DNA from: Gautieria morchelliformis
Lineage: Eukaryota > Basidiomycota > Agaricomycetes > Gomphales > Gomphaceae
Length of the DNA stretch: 64,000 nucleotides
Direction: 5' to 3'
NCBI GenBank assembly: GCA_015179125.1
Contig: WHVA01000216.1
Span: 1 to 64,000 of the forward strand
Position 1 is the stretch's first letter. Each line of letters starts with the position of its first letter. The notes beneath the pieces were generated by a model. The model did no database searches and was not told the DNA's origin. It was given only the letters and a program-made list of their open reading frames with translations. The position numbers were made by a program, and so were the translations under genes. Below, one piece after another: positions 33,450 through 45,488 of this stretch.

Positions 33450-34334
33450 CATATGCTTAAAGCCATGAAAGTTTTCTTGTCGCAGGATAATGTACTTGCA
33501 CCTGCATAATCCTGACACCTCTGTCACATCTTGATTTCTCAAAAAAATAAAAGTAAATTTTAATGGATCTTTTCAAGCTAAGTTAACCACCGAGAGCTAT
33601 GTATGGGTTGAGTACAAGCATGTTATTCGGTCGGATGCTGATTCCAGCATAGCGCCAGTGTGGGGCCTAGTCAACATTCCTGTCAACCCTGGAGCACTTA
33701 TGGCCATGTTATCCATGCCTAATATTCTTTCTAGATCATTAATCATATACTGTGTTGAGGTGCCCAAAGTTATAGGCTCATGTGCAGGTGCATTTTCTGC
33801 TATCTATGGCATCTCATACCTACTTACAGACCGCCCTATTACCTACCGCTGGACCAGTTCCACTGAATCTCACTTCCACCCCACCAATGGCTTTTGCCCC
33901 ATCCTCATCCACACCCATGCCTCTGGGCCCTTAATTTCATACCCACCAGCTGCCTGATGTGCCCTCAACCTCAGCATATACTCCTTGGGCAAATGCAGTG
34001 TCTCATCGGTAAGTATTACCCTCAAAACTCCAGCTCACCAACAACTGCAAGCACTTAGAGGAGACTAAGTTAATTGAGGACATAGCACTGACAATAGAAT
34101 AGGCTCACAAACAAGACATTGTAGGAGCTCTTCCTCCTCCCATTCCTCTTCCTTGAGGTCGGTCATGAGGTTGAACTCTATATTGGGACACTTGAGGGGC
34201 TGAACAGCTAAGGTATGCTTTAAATTTGGTGCTATGGTTTGGAACTGTGTTCTATATGAGGGGACAGGTGTTGCTCCCATGGTTTAGAACTGCAACTTTA
34301 GGAATTTGGGCTTATGGATAGTCATCCATTATCT
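33450..34334. other. Probable Copia interior, unresolved
   Basis: Lies between an LTR-A edge and a Copia RNase H fragment with its 3' LTR. A plus frame at 33658-33957 has no clear domain. The region is probably decayed pol sequence. Confidence 0.3.
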
Positions 34335-34681
34335 TGTTGTCTACAACTGAAAGTGAATATGTAGCAGCTACTCATGTGGTGTTACAACCATGCCACCCAA
34401 CCATCCCTGCCACCTCCAAAACACTTTGATGTCAAACTGTCACCCACCACCTTATTCTCTGATAATCAGTCCATGATCACACAAACAAGATATCATCAGT
34501 ACCACATGCCTATGAAGCATATCAACATACACTTTCATTTCATTTGCTGGATCATACCCCAGGGTGCTGTTCATCTCATATATTGCCCTACAGAGGATAT
34601 GGTAGCTGATACGTTTACCAAAGCCCTACCTCCTGCAAAGCTCAAGCATTTTGCTGTGGAACTCAGGTTATCCACAGTTTG
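34335..34681 (+). pseudogene. Copia RNase H fragment
   Basis: Contains LSTTESEYVAATH, then a DNQSMI block, MKHINIHFHFI, VHLIYCPTEDMVADTFTKAL and HFAVELRL, all hallmarks of the Copia RNase H C-terminus. The frame shifts near 34390. It ends at a stop followed directly by the polypurine run GAGGGGGAG and LTR-C, the expected 3' end of a Copia element. The rest of pol is missing or unrecognisable upstream. Confidence 0.85.
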
Positions 34682-34689
34682 AGGGGGAG

Positions 34690-35207
34690 TGTTGGAGCTA
34701 GTGTTGTTGGCAAGTCCTGCCACACTTTGCCATGCCATTCTTCCAGGTGGCAATTGCCATGGCAGATGGCAGGCCTCCAGAATAGCATTGGCAGAATATG
34801 GCAGAAGTGAGAAAAGCTTACTCTAGGCTCTGTTTAGGCTATGCAAATTGACTGCCAGAGTGTACTATTAAATATGCAGGCATAAATGTGTCTGGGAATG
34901 ACACAACTCTGGATTAAGTAAGCTCAGTATTGACCCAATTTTCAGTGATGATTACATAATATAAAAGGTGAGCTCATCGGCACAAGGTCCACATGCATAC
35001 CCAACCCAACCGGGATCTAAATTGAACTCGCAGCTGAACTCAACACTCAGTGGAATACAGTGCATCTGTGGAGCACCCCATAACAGCAGTGGACTGGCCT
35101 GCATATCTGGAAGGCCCTTAATCAATAAAATATTCTGCTGGATGAAGTTGAGGCTGGGAGACTGTTGTGATAAATGTCTTGTAGTTGGACCCTCTTTAAG
35201 TCCAACA
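34690..35207 (+). mobile_element. LTR-C, 3' LTR of a Copia element
   Basis: TGTTGGAGC...AGTCCAACA with 7-bp perfect inverted ends (TGTTGGA/TCCAACA), 518 bp, directly after a polypurine tract. A TATA-like ATAATATAAAAGG lies near 34957. A fragment of the same LTR is at 14717-14932. The matching 5' LTR is not present. Confidence 0.88.
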
Positions 35208-36681
35208 TCCACACTCTTTAACAGAACATATTAAAAACACAATTACAGGATTTTGAAAGGAGTTATCTGATAGTTTAACCAGTATGGTTACTGGTTAAGT
35301 GTTACGTATCAAGATTTCCACAAGTTGGTACTAGAAAGGACAATGACTTCAACTTATATGTTGCGCCCCAATAAACTATTGTCCTAAGTATTTCGGATCG
35401 CAAGTCAGAAGTCGGAAAGTATTGAACTTAGACAAGGGTTGGAAGGTGGGTCGGAAGTTGGGTCAGAAGGTGGAGGCGGAAGGCAGAGGGACAAGGGTCT
35501 TGCAAAACTCACTGTGCTAAGAACAGGAGATAGAGCGAAGGAAATCACATATCGAAGGCAATAATCTGATTGCAGAATAACAAGCATACATGAGGGGCTT
35601 TTATACAAAGAGCTGAGACAACATGTAATGGGGTAGTACTAAGCAAATTCTGGAGGGAGCGGAAGTCGGATAGACATATGGGGTAAATAACTAATTGGGA
35701 ACAAAGGACTACAAAGGGGTGCAAGGTAGCATAAAGAACAATGGCAAAAGAACAAGGGGTCGGAAAGTATATCTGACATAAAGAAACAACAAGACTCCAA
35801 AGGGGCCCGGACATATGGTCTTGCTGTGCTGCAAGGCGGGTCCGGTGGGTCTGAGTAATAGAGTCAAAAGAACAAAGGATATAACAAGGGGCAGAATGTC
35901 GGAATTATCGGAGGGTCAGAATGCGAGCGGAACTGAGTGTCGGAAGTCGGAAATGCATGGTCATAACATTAAGGGGCGGACAAGGATATTGGTGATGTCA
36001 TGATGTCATAAACATCAGTTGGTGGCTTCCAATCAGCTGACAGACCTAACCAAGTAGAAGTGCTTGTGTGTTGATCAAGCACTGGATCGGGGGGACAGCT
36101 TGAGCGGGGGCAAAAGAGAAAATGTTTTCTATAGCACCACAAGTGCTATATGAAGACACCGGAGCTTGCGGGATGCAAGGAGAGTAATGTGTCAAGATTA
36201 TTTGACTGTCCTTTGGAAGGGACACAAAGATCAAGTACATATGGAGGTGCATATACATTGGATCTCAAGGAGAAAGCCGATTATGCTGACTGTCTACAGG
36301 GCAAAGAGAGACAATCATGGAGCTATTACATGTTGAGAGGTGCATTATGTATGTTCTCTATAATCCCCACCATTCAAATCCCCCTGTAGAATAATCCCCA
36401 TCTTTTTCTTATGTGTCATGTCACCATAACACCCTCTACCCTGTCCAGATACGCTCACAGGCTCTTTCACCCAGAAATAAAGCACAACATCCATTTCTTT
36501 GACTGCCTATAAATACAGTAGTAGCTCTTGTATGCTACTCTAGCCAGAAATTAACTGTCCTCCCTTGAACATCCATGATTAGTGTGTTTGATCACTGTAC
36601 AATCCATTCCCCATCGATTTACTTTGAACCTTGGTTGAGGGTCTATTATAACTGTCTACTCTCTACTACTCCAGAAGCAAG
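35208..36681. other. No gene recognised; probable LTR-type debris
   Basis: A GTCGGAAG-rich stretch (35400-35950) resembles the GGAxTCGGAA runs of LTR-B. Near 36508, CCTATAAATACAG looks like an LTR TATA region. A plus frame at 36150-36389 has no domain I know. Confidence 0.3.
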
Positions 36682-37210
36682 TATAAGGGCAACCTAGGCA
36701 GACGCTCTACACTCAAGCGGCGAACTGGCGAAGGGGGATCCAAAGTAAGATAGAGAACTATATACAGGACATAGACATACCTGGCGAAGGGGGATCCAAA
36801 GAGAAAACTCTAAGGAACCCCTTCACCACCTAACTATGACTATAAGCAAACTAGGGAATGCTAGCCCGATCACCGAATGCCCGAGTTACATAAGCAATCA
36901 CGCCAGCGATAACAGGGCTGGACAGATAAGGAAGGAACGATGTCGGAAGGGGCCAGAACAGGAAGGGAAATAAACAGAACACAAGACAGAAGGATGCTAA
37001 AGGCTAGGAGAAGCTCAGGGGCCACCAACAACACGCTGCGATAATGCAGTGTGCGATAATGCGCACTGCGATAATGCATGCGATAATGCGCACTGCAATA
37101 ATGCACAGTGCGATAATGCGTGTGATAATGCGCACTGCAATAATGCATGCGATAATGCATGCGATAAAGCACACAATAATGCACAGTGTGTGATTGGTGT
37201 TCCCCTGACA
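36682..37210 (-). mobile_element. Solo LTR-B with GATAATGC array
   Basis: On the minus strand starts TGTCAGGGGAAC and ends GTTGCCCTTATA, 529 bp, with perfect duplication GCAAG (36677-36681, 37211-37215). It carries two CGAAGGGGGATCCAAAG boxes. Where the copy at 32833 has a GGAACC run, this one has a GCGATAATGCA array. Confidence 0.9.
37035..37185. repeat. Short tandem array of TGCGATAATGCA-like units
   Basis: Ten or more 11-13 bp units, GCGATAATGCACAC/GCAATAATGCA variants. On the minus strand it reads as Cys/His/Ala/Leu periodic frames, which are artefacts. Confidence 0.85.
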
Positions 37211-37230
37211 GCAAGAACTTCGGAGCTCTT

Positions 37231-38232
37231 TGTCATGACCAGTTTATTTCTCCTACCGCGCTACCTCTATGTTCCCCCTAGTCACTCCCTAGCATCTTCG
37301 CCAGAGTTCGCCGCACCCACCGACCACTCCCCCTCTACGTCCACTCTACCCGCTGTTCGCCCCATTCTCCGAACCGCTATTCGCTGCTCGCGCATTTCGT
37401 CAGCAGGCATGCTATCAAATATGATCGATACCATTCACCCGGCATGATGGTTCATCATTAACCCCATCATCTTCTTAATCCAACCCCATTGGGTGTTCAT
37501 ATGGCCAAAATGTGATCGCAGGACGTCCCTTCCATAGGCCGTGTGGGATCAACCCAGTAAATGAAGAGCCCATGCAGGGTAGCATGTATGCAGGTCCCAA
37601 GACATGGTTTTGTCCATAAGTGCCTTCGCTCCCTTTACTCTCCGTCGTTTCATGTTCGCACTCTCCCCTCACTCTATTGTATGTTTATTCCATCTACTTA
37701 GTATCATGACTGCGCACCCCTAACCGGCCCTAACTCACGACGGCCTCTTTCCTATTCGCTGATACCTTACGAGCATTCGATATAAGTAGTTTACATTCGC
37801 ATGTATATTCCCCAGTTCAATTATCATACGTCGTTCACCTTGTGCAAATTTGACCTCGCTGTGGCCATCATCTTAAGCCTTTTCTTGGAGATCTCCATCT
37901 TCGACTAGCAGAAGACTTAGGCACCACTGGTGAGTTCTCATACTTCTTCTTCGCTACCTTAGCCTTCGAACTATTTTCTGCGCTGTTGGCGAAGGGATTG
38001 TCGAGACTTAGACAGCCCTTCCGTGAGACCTTGCACATTACATTGTCAAGAGCCACAGGCTATTTCGCTACGACTGTAGATAGGGCGAGCCGCGTTTAGG
38101 CAAACCCTCTTACCTTGTGAACATTCATTGGTTCACCTATTCGCCGAATGGCATACTTATTCACACAAGTTATTCGGGCATTCGCTGTGTTCACTAATAT
38201 GCAATATTAACGCCTGAAAACCAATCTTGACA
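37231..38232 (+). mobile_element. Solo LTR-A (copy 6)
   Basis: 1,002 bp, TGTCATGACC...TCTTGACA, with perfect duplication CTCTT (37226-37230, 38233-38237). Confidence 0.93.
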
Positions 38233-38261
38233 CTCTTGTTCTCTTCTTTGACGACATCCTC

Positions 38262-39739
38262 TGTTTTGGAACCCGTTGAACTAAACGTAAAACTGTGGTG
38301 TTAAACACAAATCTAAAGTTCAATCAGAGATTTGACTTTACAAGCACACACAAGCTTTGAAACTATTTTAACGGAGAACCCAATTAAGAAATTATACTCC
38401 GGTGAAAATCAGAATCAGTATTGGTACAGGAAGTGTAGCAATAGAGATTTAACTGAACATGTGTAGTTCTCAGATTGTGCAATACTTTGTGAGGTCAAAG
38501 AATATTATTAGGCGTCCAAGGGTCCAGATACTTTAAGGGGAAAGCTACCTAGAGTCTTAGGACCGCGAGCCGAGTGAATTAAAGACAACAATAATCCCCA
38601 AGACGTGAAAAGATAGTTCTGCGCTTGAACTCTTCCTCAGTTCAAGTATGTCACTATTCTTGTGGCTTTTCTGGTTTTCCAACTCAACAAACGTAGGATA
38701 TTAACTCACTTACCCTGAGTTAGGTTAATATCTGCAGTGCGTTGATTGATCAAGAAAGATCAATTACTCAAAAGGCTATTAACCCACTTAACTCAGAGTT
38801 AAGTTAATAAACTATTGCGTGAATTGAATAACTAATAACCAAGTCTATTAGATCACTGCTCAGAGTGGCGTCTAATGGTACAGGATTACTAATCAGTTAC
38901 TCTTAGTAATGTTGCTGTTCGCAGCACGATTATTCAGAGCCTGCTGCAATTAAAATAGAGCACTCTTGTACTTCTCAGAGCCAATCAGAGTTGCTGCAAT
39001 CTTAGACTGGAGCCAAGTCAGTGAGCCAGTACTTCAGTACAAGGCTGTGTTGAAGTCACACTTCAGTTACTCAAGGTATGAGTGGTTTGGGTGAAAGATG
39101 ATTGATTGCTTCACTGCTAAAACTGCAGGCTATTTATACTGCATCTATCTAGCTTATGTAACTACTGCTAGGAACCTTGTAGAGGCTTCTACTACTGTGA
39201 AGAACCTTGTGGAAGCTTAGAGAAGCTTCAGGAAAGGTTTGGAAACTATTGGAAGGCTGTGGAAGGTTCTATTGCTATATTGGGTTAAAGTCACAGCTCT
39301 GTGACAGTAAAGCTAAGAGTATGTAAGAAACTCCCACGCTCATGTGATTATCATGTGATGAAGGAAAGTCATGTGACTTCAAGCTGGATTGAGGTCATGT
39401 GACGGTGTCATGTGATTGTCAGGTGACCATAGATAATCAGGTGACTTTGAGGTCAGGTGATTGTCAGGTGACTGCAGATAATCAGGTGACTTTGAGGTCA
39501 GGTGATTGTCAGGTGACTGTGGATGATCAGGTGACTTGGAGCTGTTTTGAGGTCATGTGATAGTCATGTGACCGCGGGTGATTCTTAGCTAAACTATCCA
39601 GAGATTGTTGTATCTTGTGGACCTGATGTGAGTGTAGCATAGAAATATTAATACAACCTTTCTTGAGGACATTTGAAACTAATTAACTAACTAGTAAATG
39701 TTCATAAATAGGTAGCTACTTTGTGGACGATCCCTAACA
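38262..39739 (+). mobile_element. Solo LTR-H (copy 2)
   Basis: TGTTTTGGAACCC...CCCTAACA, 1,478 bp, perfect duplication TCCTC (38257-38261, 39740-39744). Its right half is nearly identical to LTR-H copy 1. No flanking pol sequence belongs to it. Confidence 0.92.
39340..39571. repeat. TCAKGTGA octamer array in LTR-H copy 2
   Basis: Same array as in copy 1, kept at similar length, so it is an ancestral feature of this LTR and not a local expansion. Confidence 0.85.
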
Positions 39740-39756
39740 TCCTCTCATCAGTCCTT

Positions 39757-39861
39757 TGATTTGTCAGCAGGGATCCAGCAACCCTGCTTAGTCATTCTCT
39801 CACCGGTCCAGTCCACCAACCTGATTTGTCAGCAGGGATCCAATGACCCTGCTTAGTCAGA
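39757..39861. repeat. Two direct copies of a ~37-bp sequence
   Basis: TGATTTGTCAGCAGGGATCC plus ...ACCCTGCTTAGTCA appears at about 39757 and 39821. Each copy can form a hairpin (AGCAGGG/CCCTGCT). Confidence 0.7.
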
Positions 39862-40246
39862 TTGTGTGTACACTGGACAAGCAGTGTATATTGAAGCACA
39901 CTCATTTGTGAGTGCTTTATCATCCACCCTATCCCTTCAATCTGACATAAATCCCAGGAGAGACAAGGTGCCAGATTGTTAATCATTGATTATTACTGCA
40001 GCGCAGGTATATGATCTCGAAGCACTCAATGGTGTTGATCAAGGCTGCCGCAGGCACACGAAGAAGATATCCATATGCACTGAAGTAGGGACAGGTCAGC
40101 CTCTGAGTGGAATCCAGAGGTGGTTATGATTGTGGCTAGTGTCTACTAATGGTTTAACTTGTAAAATTACCACAAGAAACTTTCTGCCGTATTCTCTCAC
40201 ACGACATCACATGGTTTGTTACCCGTTTCGGGTAATAGTATGCGTC

Positions 40247-41490
40247 TGTCATGACGCGTTTATTTCTCATACTCAGGTGCTCTGTCCTGCCATTTCTCAC
40301 CCCATTTCCGTGTTCATTCCGATCGCCATTGTCATGTTCGGCAACCAGTTCTCGCTGTCGGCGCCAATTACCATAGCCACGCCGTCAAATGCACGATCGA
40401 CGTCTTTGGACTGACTTGGCAGTCATCGCTGGGTCTACCACCTCCTCTGCTCGACCCTCTTCCGATGGTGTTCTGGTAATTGGATTGTCATCACCTGTGT
40501 ATTTCCTGCACCTTGTTATCCCCATTTCCCCTTTCGCTACTCCTCCCCAGTGTTCGCTCGGCTTCGCCCTCCACCTCGACCTGTCCTCCTCTATGTCACC
40601 TCTGTTCGCCCTTCCTTGCATTTCGCCGAACGACCATTTGCTGCTCACATCATTCGCCAACAGGCACACCATCAAATCACGATTGACATCCCTATCCGGC
40701 ATGATGGCTCGTCAGTAACTCCATCAGCTTCTCGATCCAACCCCCTTTTGGTGTTCATAGGAGCAGGGTGCATTCACGGGACGTCCTACCCGTAGGCCGT
40801 GTGGGATCAACCCAGTAGATGAAGAACCCATGCAGGGCAGTGTATATGCGGGCCCCAAGACATGATTTCGTACACAGGTGTCTTCGCCACCTTCACTCTC
40901 CGTCGTTTCATGTTCTCCCTCTTCTCTCATTCTATTGTATGTTTATTCCATCTATGTTGTATCATGACTGCGCACCCCTATCCAACCCTGACTCGTGATG
41001 GCCTCTTTCCTATTCGCTGATACCTTACAAGCATTCGATATAAGTAGTTTACATTTGCATGTATATTCCCCAGTTCGATTATCATACGTCGTTCATCTTG
41101 TGCAAATTTGACCTCGCTGTGGTCATCGTCTTAAGCCTTCTCTTGGAGATTTCCATCTTCGACTAGCAGAGGACTTAGGCGCCACTGGTGAGTTCTCATA
41201 CTTCATCTTCGTTACCTTAGCCTTCGAACTATTTTCTGCGCTGTTGGCGAAGGGATTGTCGAGACTTAGACAGCCCTTCCGTGAGACCTTGCACATTACA
41301 TTGTCAAGAGCCACAGGCTATTTCGCTACGACTGTAGATAGGGCGAGCCGCGTTTAGGCAAACCCTCTTACCTTGTGAACATTCATTGGTTCACCTATTC
41401 GCCGAATGGCATACTTATTCGCACAAGTTATTCGGGCATTCGCTGTGTTCACTAATACATGATATTAATGCCTAAAAACCAATCTTGACA
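40247..41490 (+). mobile_element. LTR-A long form (copy 7)
   Basis: 1,244 bp, TGTCATGACG...TCTTGACA. The target duplication is GCGTC on the left and GTGTC on the right (one change), and the empty site is preserved at 15220-15240. The extra 5' ~240 bp looks like a duplicated LTR head: a second TTGTCATCACCTGTGTATTT start occurs at about 40488. Confidence 0.9.
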
Positions 41491-41709
41491 GTGTCTTGCC
41501 TTCGCGCAAGACATTTATTTGTTTTCCTTTTCTTACCGTCCATTGACACAGAAACTATAAGTATGCTTGACCGGAACCGTCTTCCTCAGTCATTTGACAC
41601 GCTCCATTTGTACTAGCTATTCTTACACAGGATGCTGCTGGTTGCTTGTAACTGCACTAGTATCTATTTTTGAATTTAAACGCAAAATATTAAAAGTGCA
41701 TTTTCCGCG

Positions 41710-43287
41710 TCAGACATCAGTCCTAAATATCGCTAATGAATAAGATGCATCTGGCCCTCTCAGGTTTTCCTGCCTCCTGAAATACTCTTCGCGCATATTG
41801 AGAAGAAGTCGGTTCCCCACTGCGCAGGTCACGGCAAGGACCCAACTGAGATATACCATATTCGTGTTAAACCCACTATGGAAATGCGTATACACTCACG
41901 GAAACCCGGCGCCTTCCAAAGATGGCGGGCCTAAAATATTAACCAAGCAATTGAAAAGCAGAATAGGAAATAGGCTGTTCGAAGAGTCAATAGAGTCCCA
42001 CGGAAGATGAGGTTACTTGCGTTAAGAAATAGAGTGCGCTGAATTTCCTAGTCAGTTCGTTCGGCTGGTAAGATACCCATCGCTTACCTGTCGCGAACTA
42101 TCAAGTGCAACAAGGGTGAGTTACCGTTCTGCACGTACGTCCTCCACGCTCTATGCAGCATGAAAAGGCATAACACCGTGTGGCCTATGAGAGGGGCGAC
42201 CCAGATATAATACACTGGCCTCCCGAAGAAACACCCTGATAGACCATCAGACCCTGCGACCCCTGCAAGCATCCATGAGACAGCTGACATGGTTACTCTT
42301 AGAAAGAAAGAAAACTTTACCACCAGGAAAGTTAAGAAAATCGAGCAGGAATGCGCCGCACTCTGAGATAGCTATGGTCCCGGCCGTTATACATGTTATC
42401 TTCCAGTTGCAGTTGTACACCGCATGGATCTAGAATGGCTTATTCAGGCAGGAGATGCTGGAATCAGAGGCCTGACTCACACGAGAAACAAGGATGCCTT
42501 TGCACGTTAGTAAGTCAAGAAGACAACCTAATGAGTATGAGACATACAACCAGTACTGACACTAGGTAGTAAGCCGCTGTCACTGCGTCTAAGAGTCATT
42601 TCAAGCCCAACTGAGAATAAACATACGATGTCGTCGCCCATATGGTATACCGATAACAGCTAGCTCGTTATATATTAAAATTCATCGGTTTCCTTCACAG
42701 CATTGCACCTACAACTGTCATGCACAAAGTCAGTGACTGCACTCCATAGCTGATCATAAAGAACCTTATTTGTGAGAGAACTAAGAAATGATACTTGACT
42801 AACAGTCAGCGAAATCGAGAACAGATGTAAAATATATACTTACCGTGTACTGTGACCAGCGACCAAATTAAGCCGAAGTAACGATTCTGGTTCCAAAACA
42901 ATACGGTCATTACTTGCGTATTCACCCGTTCAGTGAAGGGAAAATGTGACATTTACAAATATGAAGAGCCCTTTGCCAAGTGACCATGGTGTTTTCCAGA
43001 CATAGGCGATCTGTAAACAGTTCTGTTAGACCACAATTTGTAAGTTTATTAGGAGCATGAGTGTACCTCAGTGTCAAAAGTGATGACTTTCAGGCGCCCG
43101 TGTCTTCAGCCATTTAGCTCTTTGACGGTGTAACAGGACGCACCATGATCATACGATAGATATGTCAATGCCGCGACCAGGGAGGATTTTGCTGTGATTA
43201 CTACACGCTTGCGACGGTGTCAGTCCTTTCCGACTACTTCAATGGCGACTCACAAACTGCAACCAAATTGGATAGGTCTAGGGACAT
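41710..43287 (-). CDS. DUF6533-type integral membrane protein (copy 2)
   Basis: Same exon order as the gene at 15454-17038. Likely start at 43287 (MSLDLSNLVAVCESPLK), then LVAALTYLSYDH, the WKTPWSLGKGLF block, the NRYFGLIW block, the helix exon ending HLLHLIVRDR-like (42323-42084 region), and the last exon TNMVYLSWVLAVTCAVGNR (41895-41710). Differences from copy 1 are scattered single changes, some in exons (for example I/L, S/D and G/A substitutions in helices). It is divergently arranged with the UTP16-like gene at 44105. Family role is unknown: likely a multi-pass plasma- or endomembrane protein. Internal splice sites are not fully resolved. Confidence 0.7.
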
Positions 43288-44104
43288 CCTGCAAGTGGTT
43301 CGGACACGAAAGACGCATCTAGAGGATCCTATGGCAAGTATTTATGCAAGGGAACCCCTCCACCAGCGCCCACCGTATCAGCAAAACGGGGTTTGATTCG
43401 CGAGCATACTTAACCTTTGTTTGACAAGCATACAGCACAAGCGGAATCCAAGATCTCAGGTCAGAGCTGCGCCGATGCTACCGGCACCCTAGAGCTACAA
43501 TTAACCACGAGTTCGCCTTCGGAAATGGCCGCAAGTTCCATTGATGTCTGCATGGCTGTGACTTATATATAAGTAAAGATGTCGTACGCGAACCAAGTAC
43601 ATAGCCAGTGTTCAAGCAATGTTGGATTCTGTCACGGATCACACGTCAGACGACATTGCGTCAATATGTGAGCCAGTATGATGATTTGTGCGGTTACAGA
43701 GTGAAATCAAGCGAATGAATACCGCGACTGATGGTCTTGGCGAGCCGAGAAGGTGAGTGGGCCCAGGGATGCTATAACTGTAAGCATACAACTGGGCGGA
43801 GAGAACGAGATGAAGTAAGGAAAAGTATTGTTCCACCATGAAGAGTCAGCACACTGCGGACACGGAGCGAGTCGGAATATTCCTGGGTAGCACTGGCAGG
43901 ATCATAAGTCACTAAGTAACCGCTACAGTGTTTTTGCATAGTTTACTTACTTTATTTAGCCTCGAAGCTTGAAGCGCTAAAAGTTTCGAGATCCAGATGG
44001 TGACATTGGCCAAAGCACATATGGCAGTGAACCGGAGGCCATAAAGTCCCGATTTCCGTTTTCGGAAGCTGCGTCCGGACTTTGAAAATTGCTCAAGGGA
44101 CGGC

Positions 44105-44983
44105 ATGCCCTCAAATCGCTCATCCTATTCTTCAGACAGCGAAGATGAGGCACCCGAGGTCTTAACGCTCTCTGCTACTAGGGACTTCTCTCGAACACAG
44201 TCTGAAGCAATACATGCTGTTGAGCTCGCGCAGAAAGCCAAGCGAAAGCGGGAGAACCGCGAGAGAGATGCAGCGCTGAAGGAGGCTAAGGAGGCAAGAG
44301 CAGAGGGCCATGTCATAAAAGAAAGAGGGCCCACGAAGAAGAAAACGAGATCTAAAGCGAACGCAAAAGGAAAGAAGGAACACGACTTGAGTAGGGGGGA
44401 AGAGATGTCGAATGCGGAAGAACGGATGGCGCGCGCAATGAGGGAGGCTGCAGAAGAAGAATCTGGTGGAGATTCTGCGGATTATGTGTCTGACGAGTGG
44501 CATGGCATTGCAAACGAGCAGCAGGAATGGCAAGGGATCACAGATCCAACTGCACCCGCTGCAACCAGGCACCTTCCCGATCATATGTTCTTTACTGCGG
44601 GGACACACAAAACTACTATTAGTTCTTCCTCCCCACCCTCTCCAAAGCCGCGTAAAAAGCGCAAGAAGTCTAAGGCCAAGGAATTGATCGTCGGGTACGC
44701 AGTTTCGCCCGTCTTTCATCAAATATGAACTAATTATTTGTTGTTATGGTACTCATTATGTGTACTGTATGACACTGGAATGTAATTATCTTCCAGCTCT
44801 CGCGTCATCCGTACCCTTCCATCCGCACACCCCGATTCCCTTACGGCGTCTCTCACACGCCCCCCAGCACGCATAAACAGGTTCCTAAAGCGAACATTGA
44901 AGCTCAGGAAGAACGGCGGCAGTGAAGTTCAAAAAAATAAAAATAGTAATAGCTGGGAGAGACGTCCCGGTTCGTACGAATGA
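44105..44983 (+). CDS. U3 snoRNP-associated protein UTP16/BUD21-like
   Basis: Two exons, 44105-44694 and 44797-44983, joined by a 102-bp GT-AG intron (GTACGC...TTCCAG) that keeps frame. The product has an acidic N-terminus (SDSEDEAPEVLTLS), a strongly basic helical middle (QKAKRKRENRERDAALKEAK), a Lys-rich stretch resembling a nuclear/nucleolar signal, and a conserved-looking C-terminus with SRVIRTLPSAHPDSL and RINRFLKRTLKLRKNGG. This arrangement matches the UTP16/BUD21 family of the small-subunit processome, which binds U3 snoRNA and helps process 18S rRNA in the nucleolus. The assignment rests on layout and motif reading. It converges with the carrier gene at 45489. Confidence 0.7.
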
Positions 44984-45488
44984 TTTGATAATCACGATCC
45001 TGCACTAACGTTGATGCAGCCAATCTGGGTGTAATGCGGCATACGACTGGGCCTGCCATGCGATTTGCTAGAAGTGCGACCGTTTAACGAGAAGCTTATG
45101 GCGGATTCAATGGACTTTTTTCGTGGAATGGCCATCCCATTCATCGCCTGGGCAACTAAGTCCTTTTCGGCTTCCACATGCCTTCAAAAGTTCAAACTAA
45201 ACACAGCAACGACATCACATTGTAGTACTACACATAATACAGGAACACGATACACCCACATGCAGACTACAAAGTGACGCCCCACCTACAACAGATTGAA
45301 CCTACACACCTAGACCACTCCCCGCCCACCTCGCACCCTTCATATACAATACGCCCAGCCCACTGACGCATCTATGTACACCCGAACATATATTCGTAAC
45401 CCTCATTTACCGCATTCCAAATGTTCCTGTCTAAGCAGCAGACACCCCACGCGTACCATAGTAAGAATCGCCTGGGTTCCCTCTAGTC
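44984..45488. other. Convergent 3' intergenic region
   Basis: Lies between two converging genes, so it holds both 3' UTRs. Short frames here have no recognisable content. Confidence 0.4.

Larger units (their letters stand above)
39957..44010. repeat. Segmental duplication D, copy 2
   Basis: Partner of 14936-17710, interrupted by LTR-A (40247-41490). Its right side runs into the upstream region of the UTP16-like gene, so this copy is probably the ancestral locus, and copy 1, embedded in transposons, the derived one. Confidence 0.85.

Noticed and set aside
37015-37236. Minus-strand Cys/His/Ala-rich frames that look like a metal-binding repeat protein
   Set aside because: They are translations of the GATAATGC array inside a solo LTR-B.
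44125-44722. Minus-strand 186-residue frame
   Set aside because: Shadow of the UTP16-like coding exon on the plus strand.
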